NCBI GenBank assembly: GCA_902766525.1
Contig: CACXDX010000186.1
Coordinates: forward strand, 1 to 30,367
Direction: 5' to 3'
DNA: 30,367 nt
DNA from: an uncultured Bacillota bacterium
GTDB taxonomy: Bacteria > Bacillota > Dehalobacteriia > UBA7702
Shown here piece by piece: positions 1 through 8,037 of this stretch. Positions within the stretch are counted from its first letter, which is position 1, and every line of letters begins with the position of its first letter. The position numbers and the translations under genes are program-made. A model generated the notes under the pieces. The model was not told the origin of the DNA and did not search any database. It saw only the letters and a program-made list of their open reading frames with translations.

Positions 1-591
1 GGCCTTTTCACCGGGATTAAAGCCGTTGATGCTGTTGTGGAATTTTGCCAGCATCTTCGCGAATTCACGGTCTTCGCCGGGGGTCATTTTGGTATTGATC
101 CAATCGTAGTCGTCATCACCTTCGAGGAACGTATAGACGGCGAAATAACGGCGAATACGTTTCCCTTCTTTTTCTTCTTCCAACTGAACGAAGGAATCTC
201 CGGCCACGGTACGAATGACATTGGAAATATCGCTGCCCATACCGTTTGCGGCCGCATATTCGACCAGTTTATGTTCGACGGTAATATCCGCGGCGGTGGC
301 ATTTTTGTTAAATTTACGTACGAAATAATCTTTCAGGTTACCTTCCTGATCGCGAATGATGACGCCGAAAGCACGGTTGGTATATCCGCCGAAGATTTCA
401 TAAGCGTCAACGATTTCACCCAGATGATAATAATGATCCATCAGGTGATTCAACTGGCTTCTGCACATGGCCATCTGAGACGTGCCATGAAGTTCGTCAA
501 TAATATTCTTCACAACAACAAATTTGGATCGCATGGCGCCGAAATCATCGGCATTGACTTCTCTTAATCTAAGTTTCCCTTCAATGTTCAT
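1..591 (-). CDS. Choline/aminoglycoside kinase-like phosphotransferase, C-terminus cut by window edge
   Basis: This open frame runs from an ATG at 591 to the window edge without a stop (197 codons seen). A good ribosome site (AAGGAGGT, 6 bases before the ATG) sets the start. A glycine-rich stretch, GGYTNRAFGV, followed by a YFVRKF strand resembles the nucleotide-binding lobe of the APH/choline kinase fold, and FHNSINGFNP near the edge resembles the hinge region of the two kinases downstream. The catalytic HxD and DxE motifs would lie outside the window. It is divergent from the kinase gene at 972 and looks like a distant third relative of it. By family it would phosphorylate a small alcohol or amine such as choline or ethanolamine; the substrate is not known. 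It has a long leader of about 155 bases with a possible attenuator hairpin. Confidence 0.75.
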   Translation of the reverse strand, partial: MNIEGKLRLREVNADDFGAMRSKFVVVKNIIDELHGTSQMAMCRSQLNHLMDHYYHLGEIVDAYEIFGGYTNRAFGVIIRDQEGNLKDYFVRKFNKNATAADITVEHKLVEYAAANGMGSDISNVIRTVAGDSFVQLEEEKEGKRIRRYFAVYTFLEGDDDYDWINTKMTPGEDREFAKMLAKFHNSINGFNPGEKA

Positions 592-633
592 ATGGTAACC
601 TCCTTACATAAACAAACCCAAGTAAAATGAAAT

Positions 634-668
634 AAAAAACCTCAGCCCCTTTTACCGAAAAAAAGGCT
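634..668 (-). terminator. Terminator-like hairpin inside the leader of the edge kinase gene
   Basis: On the minus strand a 10-pair stem (arms 659-668 and 644-653, two G-U pairs, 5-base loop) is followed 4 bases later by six T at 634-639. It lies between the probable promoter and the start codon of the gene at 591, so it may attenuate that gene instead of ending an upstream one. A second hairpin, CAAAGC/GCTTTG (685-690 with 705-710), sits just upstream. I could not match it to a known riboswitch class. Confidence 0.45.
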
Positions 669-752
669 TATTTGTCTGTGCCGACAAAGCTTTTTCCACG
701 GGCGGCTTTGATGAAACATATAACACCGGATTTGTGTAAATTTTATATTCAT

Positions 753-781
753 ATTATAATACATCTTTTTAAAAAAATAAA
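753..781 (-). promoter_or_regulatory. Possible promoter of the edge kinase gene
   Basis: A perfect TATAAT (753-758 read on the minus strand) lies 17 bases from a weak TTTATT -35 element (776-781). The surrounding 592-971 region is very AT-rich, so chance matches are likely, but this is the best candidate for the minus-strand gene. Confidence 0.4.
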
Positions 782-883
782 GCAAATTATTTGACTAAAT
801 TAAAATTTCTGTCTTTTTTTTAAAAGAAAAATTTTTGCACAAAAAATTTAAAAATTTTTGAACAATTTTTTTATATTTTCATA

Positions 884-940
884 TCGAAAAAAATACTCTT
901 TTTTGTTATAATGCAAAATAGCGTCGACGCACACGTCGAC
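884..940 (+). promoter_or_regulatory. Promoter and 5'-end hairpin of the 972 kinase gene
   Basis: TATAAT at 907-912 lies 17 bases after a weak TCGAAA (884-889). Directly after the expected transcription start is a perfect 7-pair hairpin, GTCGACG-CACA-CGTCGAC (923-940), built from two SalI-type palindromes. It could stabilise the 5' end of the mRNA or serve as an operator. The Shine-Dalgarno AAGGAGAG follows before the ATG at 972. The gene-free stretch 592-971 holds this promoter, the opposing promoter and the leader of the edge gene, and nothing else that I can see. Confidence 0.5.
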
Positions 941-971
941 TAAGAAAAAATTTAAGGAGAGAACAAAGAAC

Positions 972-1940
972 ATGGCAGAAATCAAATGTGAAGGATTAAA
1001 CCCCGGCGAACAGGAAATCATTCAGGAAATGACGGACAAACATTTCGGCAAAGATTACCAGGATATCGTCCGCATCACCTATATGCCCGGAGGTCTCACC
1101 AACAGAAATTTCCGCGTTGAATTTGAAGATGGCAGCCACTATGCCTACCGTATTGCCGGCGAAGGAACCGCCGAATATCTGAATCGTCCCGCCGAACATC
1201 ACGCCGTCGGCGCCGTCAAAGATCTGAAGATCAGTCCGAGCTATCATTGGTATGACGAATCCACCGGTTCCAATATCTGTGACTTCTGCGAAGGCCCCAC
1301 CATGCACAAACCGGATTTCCAGACTCGTTCCGATCTTTTAAAACGCGCCGCCGAGATCCTCAAAAGCTATCATAACAGCGACATCGAACTGATCGGCGCT
1401 TTCGATCCCCTCGTGGAAATCAAATCCTATATCCAGTGGCTCAAAGACAACAACTGCCCCCGTTACTACGACGGCATGGAAAAACTCGTGACCACCCTGG
1501 AAAAAGTTGACGAACAGTTTCAGAAGAATCCTCCGAAGAAAGTCTGCTCCCACAACGACGTTCTTTCCGAAAACTTCATCTATGATGAAGAAAACGATAA
1601 CCTCCAGCTCATCGACTGGGAATACTGCGGCATGAACATCTATAACTTCGATATCGCCGCGATCATCGTGGAAAACGCTTTGAGCCCCGAAAAAGAAGAA
1701 GAATTCCTCGAATACTATTATGGTGCCAAACCCACCGAACGTCAGAAAGCCGACGTCCTCGTCGGTAAATTCCTCATGGATGCCCTCTGGTGCCCCTGGG
1801 CTCTCGTTCAGATGGTTTCCAAACCCGACGAAGAAGATTTCTACTGGCAGTATGGTCTCGACCGCATCACTCGCTGCAACCAGTACATGGCTGATCCCAA
1901 CTGGGACAAATATGTTGAATTGATCGGCCAGCCCGAATGA
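972..1940 (+). CDS. Choline kinase-like (APH fold) phosphotransferase
   Basis: This 322-residue soluble protein has the choline/aminoglycoside kinase fold. The glycine loop GGLTNRNF is at 40-47, and a strand with YRIAGEGT at 59-66 follows, where Arg stands in the place of the usual nucleotide-binding Lys, as in LicA-type choline kinases. The catalytic loop HNDVLSENF is at 194-202 (Asp196, Asn201) and the metal-binding DWEYCGMN at 215-222. HND...N and DWEY.GMN are typical of bacterial choline/ethanolamine kinases, so the likely reaction is ATP-dependent phosphorylation of an amino alcohol; the true substrate is unproven. It is a close paralog of the gene at 2088-3053. A rho-independent terminator directly follows, so it is probably monocistronic. 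The ATG is supported by AAGGAGAG 11 bases upstream. Confidence 0.85.
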   Translation: MAEIKCEGLNPGEQEIIQEMTDKHFGKDYQDIVRITYMPGGLTNRNFRVEFEDGSHYAYRIAGEGTAEYLNRPAEHHAVGAVKDLKISPSYHWYDESTGSNICDFCEGPTMHKPDFQTRSDLLKRAAEILKSYHNSDIELIGAFDPLVEIKSYIQWLKDNNCPRYYDGMEKLVTTLEKVDEQFQKNPPKKVCSHNDVLSENFIYDEENDNLQLIDWEYCGMNIYNFDIAAIIVENALSPEKEEEFLEYYYGAKPTERQKADVLVGKFLMDALWCPWALVQMVSKPDEEDFYWQYGLDRITRCNQYMADPNWDKYVELIGQPE

Positions 1941-1968
1941 TATTCATTATTTGACCTTTCATCGTATA

Positions 1969-2006
1969 AGCCCCGGCTCTCCATTACAGAAGAGCCGGGG
2001 CTTTCT
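1969..2006 (+). terminator. Rho-independent terminator after the plus-strand kinase
   Basis: A perfect 12-pair GC-rich stem (AGCCCCGGCTCT at 1969-1980 with its complement at 1991-2002, 10-base loop) is followed by a T-rich tract. It lies 28 bases after the stop codon of the kinase gene. Confidence 0.9.
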
Positions 2007-2026
2007 TTCGCATCGGTTTAAAATAA

Positions 2027-2071
2027 AAAAAACTGACGTTCCATGACCCGAGACCATAACGTCAGTTTTTT
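2027..2071 (-). terminator. Terminator of the minus-strand kinase (can work both ways)
   Basis: The stem CTGACGTT/AACGTCAG (2033-2040 with 2058-2065) is flanked by A and T runs on both sides, so either strand gives a hairpin followed by T residues. It lies 17 bases beyond the stop of the minus-strand kinase and faces the plus-strand terminator at 1969, insulating the two convergent genes. Confidence 0.85.
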
Positions 2072-2087
2072 CTGTTATGAAAACAAT

Positions 2088-3053
2088 TTATTTTCTGTTG
2101 ATCATCATATCGAGGTATTTATTCCAATTCGGATTTGCCATATGTTTCAAGCATCTTCTTACGCGAACATAACCCCAATCCCAGTAGTCATCACGTTCGT
2201 CAACTTTGGTAACACTCTGAACGAGAGCCCAGGGGATCCAGAGACCGTCCATGAGGAATTTACCGATGAGGACTTCCGCGCGCTGCTGTTCCGTGGGTTC
2301 ACCGCCGAAGTAAGCGCGAATGGCGACTTCTTCCATTTCTTCTTCCATATCGTTTTCGCTGATGAGAGCCGCAAGGTCGAAGAAATAGTAATTCATGCCG
2401 CAGTATTCCCAGTCGATGACTTCCATCTTGTCGTTGGGTCTGTCATAGATGAAATTGGCGGCGAGGCAGTCATTGTGGCAGCTGACGAGAGGATAAGGAT
2501 TTGCTCTGAAAGCTTTTTCGATCTGGCCGTATACTTTATCGAGATCTGCAAGCTCTTCATAAAAACGGGTCCAGTTATTGTCTTTCAAATATTTGTAGTA
2601 GCCGACACGTTCCGCAAAGGGATCAAAAACATAGCTGAGTTTCAAACCGCTGGTATGAATTTTCCGAACGAGAGCAGCAGCATGCTGCACGACATCCTCT
2701 TCTTCTCTGAAGTTGGGTTCATGCATGGTTTCGCCTTCAACGAAACGGCAAATGTTGGAGCCGGTGGATTCATCATACCAATAAAACTGAGGGCTGGTAC
2801 CGCAAATCTGGGCTTTGGCAACGGCATCATGTTCGCAGGGACGATTCAGATATTCGGCAGTTCCTTCGCCGGCAATACGGAAAGCATATTTCTGACCGTT
2901 ATCGTATTCAACTTTAAAGTTACGATTTGTCAGACCGCCGGGCATATGGGTTACAGCGATAATCTTCTGATTTTCATCAAACATCTGATCGGAAATTTCC
3001 TGGATGATCTTTTCTTCGCCGGGTTTCAAACCTACATACTTTACTTCTGCCAT
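2088..3053 (-). CDS. Choline kinase-like (APH fold) phosphotransferase, paralog of the 972 gene
   Basis: This 321-residue protein is colinear with the kinase at 972 over its full length and by eye more than half identical. It keeps GGLTNRNF, YAFRIAGEGTAEYLNRP, the catalytic loop HNDCLAANFIYD and the metal-binding DWEYCGMN, so it should be an active kinase. The ATG follows AAGGAGAG by 11 bases. It lies downstream of mttB copy 1 on the same strand with a gap of 111 bases that contains a long imperfect hairpin, so it may be partly co-transcribed with mttB. That location suggests a role in handling choline or a related methylated amine, but this is inference; phospholipid or cell-wall choline metabolism is an alternative. 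Confidence 0.85.
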   Translation of the reverse strand: MAEVKYVGLKPGEEKIIQEISDQMFDENQKIIAVTHMPGGLTNRNFKVEYDNGQKYAFRIAGEGTAEYLNRPCEHDAVAKAQICGTSPQFYWYDESTGSNICRFVEGETMHEPNFREEEDVVQHAAALVRKIHTSGLKLSYVFDPFAERVGYYKYLKDNNWTRFYEELADLDKVYGQIEKAFRANPYPLVSCHNDCLAANFIYDRPNDKMEVIDWEYCGMNYYFFDLAALISENDMEEEMEEVAIRAYFGGEPTEQQRAEVLIGKFLMDGLWIPWALVQSVTKVDERDDYWDWGYVRVRRCLKHMANPNWNKYLDMMINRK

Positions 3054-3091
3054 TTTTGTAAGTTACTCTCCTTTATCATTGTTTTTTTATA

Positions 3092-3145
3092 AAATGCCCT
3101 GAATCTTTCAAGCATCTCCTCGATGATGAAAGAAACAAGGCATTT
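3092..3145 (-). other. Long imperfect hairpin between mttB copy 1 and the kinase gene
   Basis: Three nested pairings can be seen: AAATGCC/GGCATTT (3092-3098 with 3139-3145), CTTTCA/TGAAAG (3105-3110 with 3127-3132) and CATC/GATG (3113-3116 with 3122-3125). On the minus strand it is followed only by ATTTTAT, not a clean T run, so it is a weak terminator or an mRNA processing or stabilising element rather than a sure stop. Confidence 0.5.
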
Positions 3146-3164
3146 CATTACATATTATGCTGTC

Positions 3165-4661
3165 TTACGCTTTTTCAGCGGCACGACGTTCGGCATATTC
3201 CGCGGTTTCTTCTTCGAGGATGCGGTTGAGTTCTTTCTGGGTTTCTTCAGGAAGAGGATCGGCGACTTTCTGGTTTTCAAGAAGATCGATGGCGACTTCA
3301 TAGGAACGGTCAACGATATCTTTACCGCCTTGAGCCATCCAACCGTCGAAGTTGTTGCGGTCAAATACTTTGGCATCGGGTTTGGACAGTTTTCTGAAGT
3401 TCTGGAAGGTATGCATATGAGAAACAAATTCGCCGCCGGGGCCGACTTCGGCAATAACGTCAACGGCAAGATGTTCATCATCAACGGGAACACCTTCCAC
3501 GGTCTTCAGGACCATACCGACCATTTCATGCTGCATGACGAGCTGAGCAAAGTCCCAGGTAATCCCATTTTCGAGCATCCCGATACCATAGATCATGTTG
3601 GCACCTGCCAACGCGGGAATGATAGCGGTCAAAGTTGCTTCGTGGGCGGACTGGGCATCGAGGCATTTGGAGTCGCACTACCCACCCGCTACCCAGCTGG
3701 GAACTTTGTAGAACTGAGCCATCTTCGCAACAAAGGCGGAGAACAGAGCCAATTCGGGGCTGCCGACGCAGGAAACGGTGGTGCTGAGGTCCATCATCGC
3801 AGTGGAGGAACCGTAAACCATCGGAACACCGCGTTTGATCAACTGACCGAGGACGAACATGCTGACGACTTCGGCGTTGTGGGTAACCATGGTACCGGCC
3901 AGATGGACGCAGGTAGTACCGCCGGCCATACCGAGAGGATTGATTTTTACGGGGATACCCAGGCGAGTGGCATAGATCAAAGCGTCAGTGGCGCCCTGAG
4001 CTTGTACCAGCGGGCTGATCGGGTCGGTAGAAGTACCGAAGAAAGGTCTTTCTTTGAATTTTTCTTCACTGCCGGCAACAACAGAACCCATCTTAAAAGC
4101 AACTTTGATGTTGTTGGGGTCATGCATGCCGATGTAACCGGGTTTCGTGGTGTTGTTCAGGAAAGCATTCAAAACGTGAAGCTGACCGACATAGGGATCG
4201 ACGTCAGCGGGAACGATGTTTCTTTCAAAGACAACGATATTGTCCATATGGTCGATCATCGTTACGGAGCTGTACAGGTCGTCCTTTGTGGGCGGACGGC
4301 GTTTTCTCGTATAAGGATCGATAACGTTAAGGGCTTCACCGAAGTTAACAAAACCGGTGCGGCCGGATTCGCAATACCAATCTTTCTTGGGATCTCTACC
4401 GGTGCAGCGGAAATTCGGGGGAGCAACTCTCATCGAATCTTCAACGAGCCATGCGGGAATCTTGACGATATGGGTTTTTTCGTCGACTACGCAGCCGGCA
4501 TCCCCAAAAATCTGTCTCGCTTCTTCACTTTCGCATTTAATCCCGACGTTCCAGAGAACATCCAATGTTGCCAGATGGACTTCGAAAAGTTCATCATCGG
4601 TGAACATGTTCAGACCGAGTGCGGGATTTTTTGATGTGTTTGTTAATAAACCTCTTGCCAA
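3165..4661 (-). CDS. mttB: Trimethylamine:corrinoid methyltransferase with in-frame TAG (pyrrolysine), copy 1
   Basis: The reading frame is interrupted once, by TAG at 3678-3680, and continues in frame to TAA at 3165. The residues around the TAG (PSWVAGG, TAG, CDSK) are the conserved pyrrolysine site of MttB, and its place at residue 328 of 498 fits the family (about 495 residues, pyrrolysine near 334). MttB transfers a methyl group from trimethylamine to a corrinoid protein (MttC). The start is most likely the TTG at 4661: GGAGGTG lies 6-7 bases before it, whereas the ATG at 4676 overlaps that ribosome site; copy 2 has the same arrangement. No MttC, corrinoid activator or pyl gene is nearby. 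Because most MttB homologs without pyrrolysine act on quaternary amines, the presence of pyrrolysine argues for true trimethylamine activity. A gene caller would split it in two. Confidence 0.93.
3678..3680 (-). other. In-frame TAG read as pyrrolysine (mttB copy 1)
   Basis: The TAG codon lies between VAGG and CDSK, with protein-coding conservation on both sides shared with the second copy. This is the site where MttB proteins carry pyrrolysine. Translation needs tRNA-Pyl and PylS, which are not in the window. Confidence 0.92.
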
Positions 4662-4729
4662 AAAAAACACCTCCATTTGATTTTCGGGTTGATTTTATCA
4701 ATCAATCTCCGTTTTAAATCTATAAAAGC

Positions 4730-4758
4730 ATTATACAATAAAAATAAACAAAACGCAA
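4730..4758 (-). promoter_or_regulatory. Promoter of mttB copy 1
   Basis: TATAAT (4730-4735, minus strand) lies 17 bases from TTGCGT (4753-4758). The leader of about 60 bases shares an ACGGA...TTGATTGAT segment with the leader of mttB copy 2, so the duplication included the 5' untranslated region. Confidence 0.7.
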
Positions 4759-4886
4759 GAGAAAAATACAAAAAATTTTTTTGGAGCGCAATAAATTAAA
4801 ACTTATAATGAACGTTTCCGAAAAAAACGAATTTGCCCGGATATCCCTGAAATACGGGTATTTTTCACAAAATAGAAAATTATATA

Positions 4887-4926
4887 TAAAAAAAGATCCC
4901 AATGCTGCCATTGGGATCTTCTTTTT
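4887..4926 (-). terminator. Terminator of mttB copy 2 (works both ways)
   Basis: A perfect 12-pair stem (AAGATCCCAATG at 4893-4904 with 4909-4920, 4-base loop) is flanked by an A run at 4887-4892 and a T-rich tract at 4921-4927. On the minus strand it sits 20 bases beyond the stop of mttB copy 2 and separates the two mttB transcription units. Confidence 0.9.
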
Positions 4927-4940
4927 TGCACTTAAAAAAC

Positions 4941-6428
4941 TCAGCGTTTGGCCAGTTCTTCGTTTTTGTCCGCTTCCGCTTCTTCCAGCATCGCATGGAG
5001 CGCTTTCCGGGTTTCTTCGGGAAGGGGCATCTTGGGTTTGCCGTTTTCGATCATATCGATGGCCTTTTCGTAGGAACGTTCGACGATATCTTTGCCACCC
5101 TGGGCCATCCAACCGTCGTAGTTGTTTCTGTCGATGATGTTCGAAGGCTGCGACAAATGTTTGAAGTTCTGGAAAGTATGCATATGAGAGATGAATTCAC
5201 CGCCGGGGCCGACTTCGGTGATAACGTCGACAGCAAGATGTTCATCATCAACGGGAACACCTTCCACGGTCTTCAGGATCATCTTCATCATTTCATCTTC
5301 CATGACGAGCTGAGCATAGTCCCAAGTAATACCGTTTTCCAACATACCGATACCGTAGATCATGTTGGCACCTGCCAACGCGGGTACGAGAGCGGTAAGC
5401 GTTGCTTCATGAGCGGCCTGGGAGTCAACACACTTGGAATCGCACTACCCGCCCGCTACCCAGCTGGGAACTTTGTAGAACTGAGCGATCTTCGCGACAA
5501 AGGCGGAAATCAGAGCCAATTCGGGGCTGCCGACGCAGGAAACGGTCGTTCTCAGATCCATCATCGCGGTGGAAGAACCGTAAACCATCGGAACACCGCG
5601 TTTCAGAGCCTGACCGAGGACGAACATGCTGAGAACTTCGGCATTGTGGGTAACCATGGTACCGGCCAGATGGACACAGGTCGTACCGCCGGCGAGACCC
5701 ATCGGATTGATCTTAACGGGAATACCGGTCTTGGTAGCGAGAATCAGAGCTTCGGTTGCACCCTGAGACTGAACGAGGGGGCTGATCGGGTCGGTGGAAG
5801 TACCGAACCAGGGTCTTTCTCTGAATTTTTCTTCACTGCCGGCAACAATGCCACCCATTTTGATGGCGTATTTAACATTCTGAGGATCATGCATCCCGAT
5901 ATACGCCGGTTTTGTGCTGTTGTTGAGGAAAGCTTCCAAAACATAAAGCTGACCTACATGGGGATTTACTTCTTTGGGAACGATATTTCTTTCGAAAAGA
6001 ACGATAGAATCGAGATTGTCGATCATCGTGACCGAATTCCAAAGGTCATCCATGTTGGGATTTCTGCGTTCGCGGGTATAGGGGTCGATAACGTTGACCG
6101 CTTCACCGAAGTTGACAAAACCGGTACGACCGGCTTCGCAATACCAATCATTCTTCGGATCTCTCGCATAAGCGCGATAGTTCGGGGGAACAGTGTTGAT
6201 CGCATCTTCAACGAGCCATGCAGGAATCTTGACGATGTGGGAAGCTTCATCCACGGTGCAGCCGATACCCGCAAAGATTTCTCTTGCTTCTTTACTTTCG
6301 ACCTTAACACCGACGTTCCAGAGAACATCCAATGTTGCCAGATGGACTTCAAACAGTTCATCATCGGTGAACATGTTTAAGCCGAGAGCAGGGTATTTCG
6401 CTGTGTTTGTTAACAAGCCTCTTGCCAA
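4941..6428 (-). CDS. mttB: Trimethylamine:corrinoid methyltransferase with in-frame TAG (pyrrolysine), copy 2
   Basis: This is a paralog of the gene at 3165 and by eye about three quarters or more identical along the whole length, including the pyrrolysine site PSWVAGG-TAG-CDSK (TAG at 5445-5447, residue 328 of 495). The open frames on both sides of the TAG are fully conserved between the copies, so the TAG is decoded and is not a mutation. The preferred start is the TTG at 6428 (GGAGGTG just upstream); the in-frame ATG at 6443 overlaps that site. The protein should demethylate trimethylamine onto a corrinoid protein in the cytoplasm. It has its own promoter and terminator. Two copies may differ in substrate (for example another tertiary or quaternary amine) or in regulation; the sequence alone cannot tell. 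Confidence 0.93.
5445..5447 (-). other. In-frame TAG read as pyrrolysine (mttB copy 2)
   Basis: The codon, position and flanking residues (VAGG before, CDSK after) are the same as in copy 1. Confidence 0.92.
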
Positions 6429-6497
6429 AAAAAACACCTCCATTTGTTTTCCGGATCGATTCAATCAATCAAAATCCGTTTAAAAAATAACATATTT

Positions 6498-6526
6498 ATT
6501 ATACACTAAAAAAAATAAGAGTTCAA
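6498..6526 (-). promoter_or_regulatory. Promoter of mttB copy 2
   Basis: TATAAT (6498-6503, minus strand) lies exactly 17 bases from TTGAAC (6521-6526), a good housekeeping-type promoter. The stretch 6429-6732 holds this promoter, the mttB leader and, at about 6667-6698, an imperfect GC-rich hairpin (GAACCGGCT/AGCCGTTC) after the regulator gene that lacks a T run. Confidence 0.8.
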
Positions 6527-6732
6527 TAGCAAATTACTTTTTTTATTTCAACAATGAATATGAATAATATTCTTTCGATAAAATCTCTGAGCTTAACCTC
6601 GATCATCACTTGATCACAGTCGGGAAAAGAAAATCCCCTTTCCGCATCATCGACAAATCGATACCCGAACCGGCTCCGTCGGCGCGAAGCCGTTCTCAAA
6701 TCATACGGTTTTGTATTAAAGCGCTTCCGCCT

Positions 6733-8037
6733 TCATTTCGACGGTTTTCTTGTTCTGTGAGTCGGACAGTATTTTCTGATCAGACGGCTGGCCTTGCTCT
6801 GGCTGATTTTTAACGATTTTGCCACTTCATAGGAACTGCCGAACTCCGCATAGCTTCGACGGATCAGCGAACTTTCGAATTCCGCAACGATATCATCAAA
6901 GGAACGCCGCCCCTTTTCCGACAGAGGCTCGGAGATCGTCTGAAAGCGAATCACATCGGGGAGATGAAAGACCTCGATGCGGTCTTCGGGAGCCATCACG
7001 ATGAGGCGCTCTACGGTATTGCTCATTTCCCGGAGATTCCCAGGCCAGGGATACCGGGCCAAAACAGAAAGAGCGGCGGATGATATCTGCCGATTGAGAC
7101 CGTATCGACGATTAAAGTGATCGGTCAGATGATTCAATAAAGGGCGCATATCGGAAACGCGCTCTCTCAGCGGCGGAAGAAAGATCTCAAAAACAGCGAT
7201 CATATAAAAAAGATCCTCACGGAACTCTCCGGCCGCGATCATTTTCTGGAGATCTCTGTCGGTCGAAGCGATGACACGGCAAGCCAGCGGCAGCGTTTCC
7301 CGACCGCCGACGGGGCGATACATCCGGTCATTTAATGTATAAAAAAGTCGGGTCTGAATATAGGGAGACATGGCATTGATTTCATCAAGGAATAAAGTAC
7401 CGCCGGCAACTTTCGACAGAAGTCCCTCTTTTTCCGTTTCACCGTTTTCGGCCGCTCTGCCGAAAAGCTCTTCTTCCAATAATTCCCCGGGCATGGCGGC
7501 ACAATTGATATCGGCAAATACACCGTTTCCGCGATCGCTGTTGCGATGGATGTAGCGGGCGAGCATCACTTTACCGGTTCCGCTCTCTCCGGAGATCAGC
7601 ACGGGGCTGTCGATCCGAGACAGCTTCATCGCCATACTGATTACCTGAGCCATATTCATCCCTTCATAGGTCAGCAGCAGCTTTTCTTCCTCTTCCTCTT
7701 CATCTTCCTCGTTTTTTTCTCTGAGAAAAAGCAATATCGTTTCGACACGGTCTTCTTTATTCGGCAAAGCCAGCGCCGATGCACTCAATTTTTTCCCCAA
7801 AGGACTGTCCTTTAAAAATGATCTCACTTCTCTGCGGCCCGACACGATCACCGCCGCGGAAGGTTCACCGAAAACAGCAGCCTCGTTTTTCCCTTCAAGC
7901 CGATCTTTGCGGCCCGACAGTTTTCGGGCAGCCGAATTCAACCAAAGGATCTTGCCTTCGGGATTGATGAGGCACAGTGCGGCGGCACCGTCAAAAAATT
8001 TTTGATCAGGTTGTTCGGGATAAGTTGTATGGCTCAT
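6733..8037 (-). CDS. TyrR-like PAS-AAA+ transcriptional regulator without GAFTGA
   Basis: This 434-residue protein has three parts. An N-terminal PAS-like sensor (about 15-105, with LCLINPEGKILWLN) is followed by a very acidic linker (110-118). The AAA+ domain (125-350) has Walker A GESGTGKV at 150-157 and Walker B TLFLDE at 214-219. A C-terminal helix-turn-helix (about 385-425, EVAKSLKISQSKASRLIRKY) completes it. The GAFTGA loop that contacts sigma-54 is absent: after ELFG comes RAAENGETEKEG. The same loss is known in TyrR, which works with the housekeeping sigma factor, so this protein probably does not activate sigma-54 promoters. The start overlaps the stop of the histidinol phosphatase gene (ATGA), so the two are translated together. 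Its ligand and targets are unknown. Confidence 0.85.
   Translation of the reverse strand: MSHTTYPEQPDQKFFDGAAALCLINPEGKILWLNSAARKLSGRKDRLEGKNEAAVFGEPSAAVIVSGRREVRSFLKDSPLGKKLSASALALPNKEDRVETILLFLREKNEEDEEEEEEKLLLTYEGMNMAQVISMAMKLSRIDSPVLISGESGTGKVMLARYIHRNSDRGNGVFADINCAAMPGELLEEELFGRAAENGETEKEGLLSKVAGGTLFLDEINAMSPYIQTRLFYTLNDRMYRPVGGRETLPLACRVIASTDRDLQKMIAAGEFREDLFYMIAVFEIFLPPLRERVSDMRPLLNHLTDHFNRRYGLNRQISSAALSVLARYPWPGNLREMSNTVERLIVMAPEDRIEVFHLPDVIRFQTISEPLSEKGRRSFDDIVAEFESSLIRRSYAEFGSSYEVAKSLKISQSKASRLIRKYCPTHRTRKPSK

Noticed and set aside
2043..3092. Plus-strand open frame of 349 codons opposite the kinase gene
   Set aside because: It begins inside a terminator, has no ribosome site and lies opposite a well-conserved kinase.
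3678..3680. Nonsense mutation or pseudogene in mttB
   Set aside because: The same TAG is present in both copies at the known pyrrolysine site and the reading frame is conserved on both sides; no other damage is seen.
5445..5447. Selenocysteine recoding
   Set aside because: The codon is TAG, not TGA, and the family uses pyrrolysine here.
4902..6380. Long plus-strand open frame of 492 codons opposite mttB copy 2
   Set aside because: It is a mirror of the conserved mttB gene, has no ribosome site, and a similar shadow lies opposite mttB copy 1 (3123-4634); no recognisable protein features.
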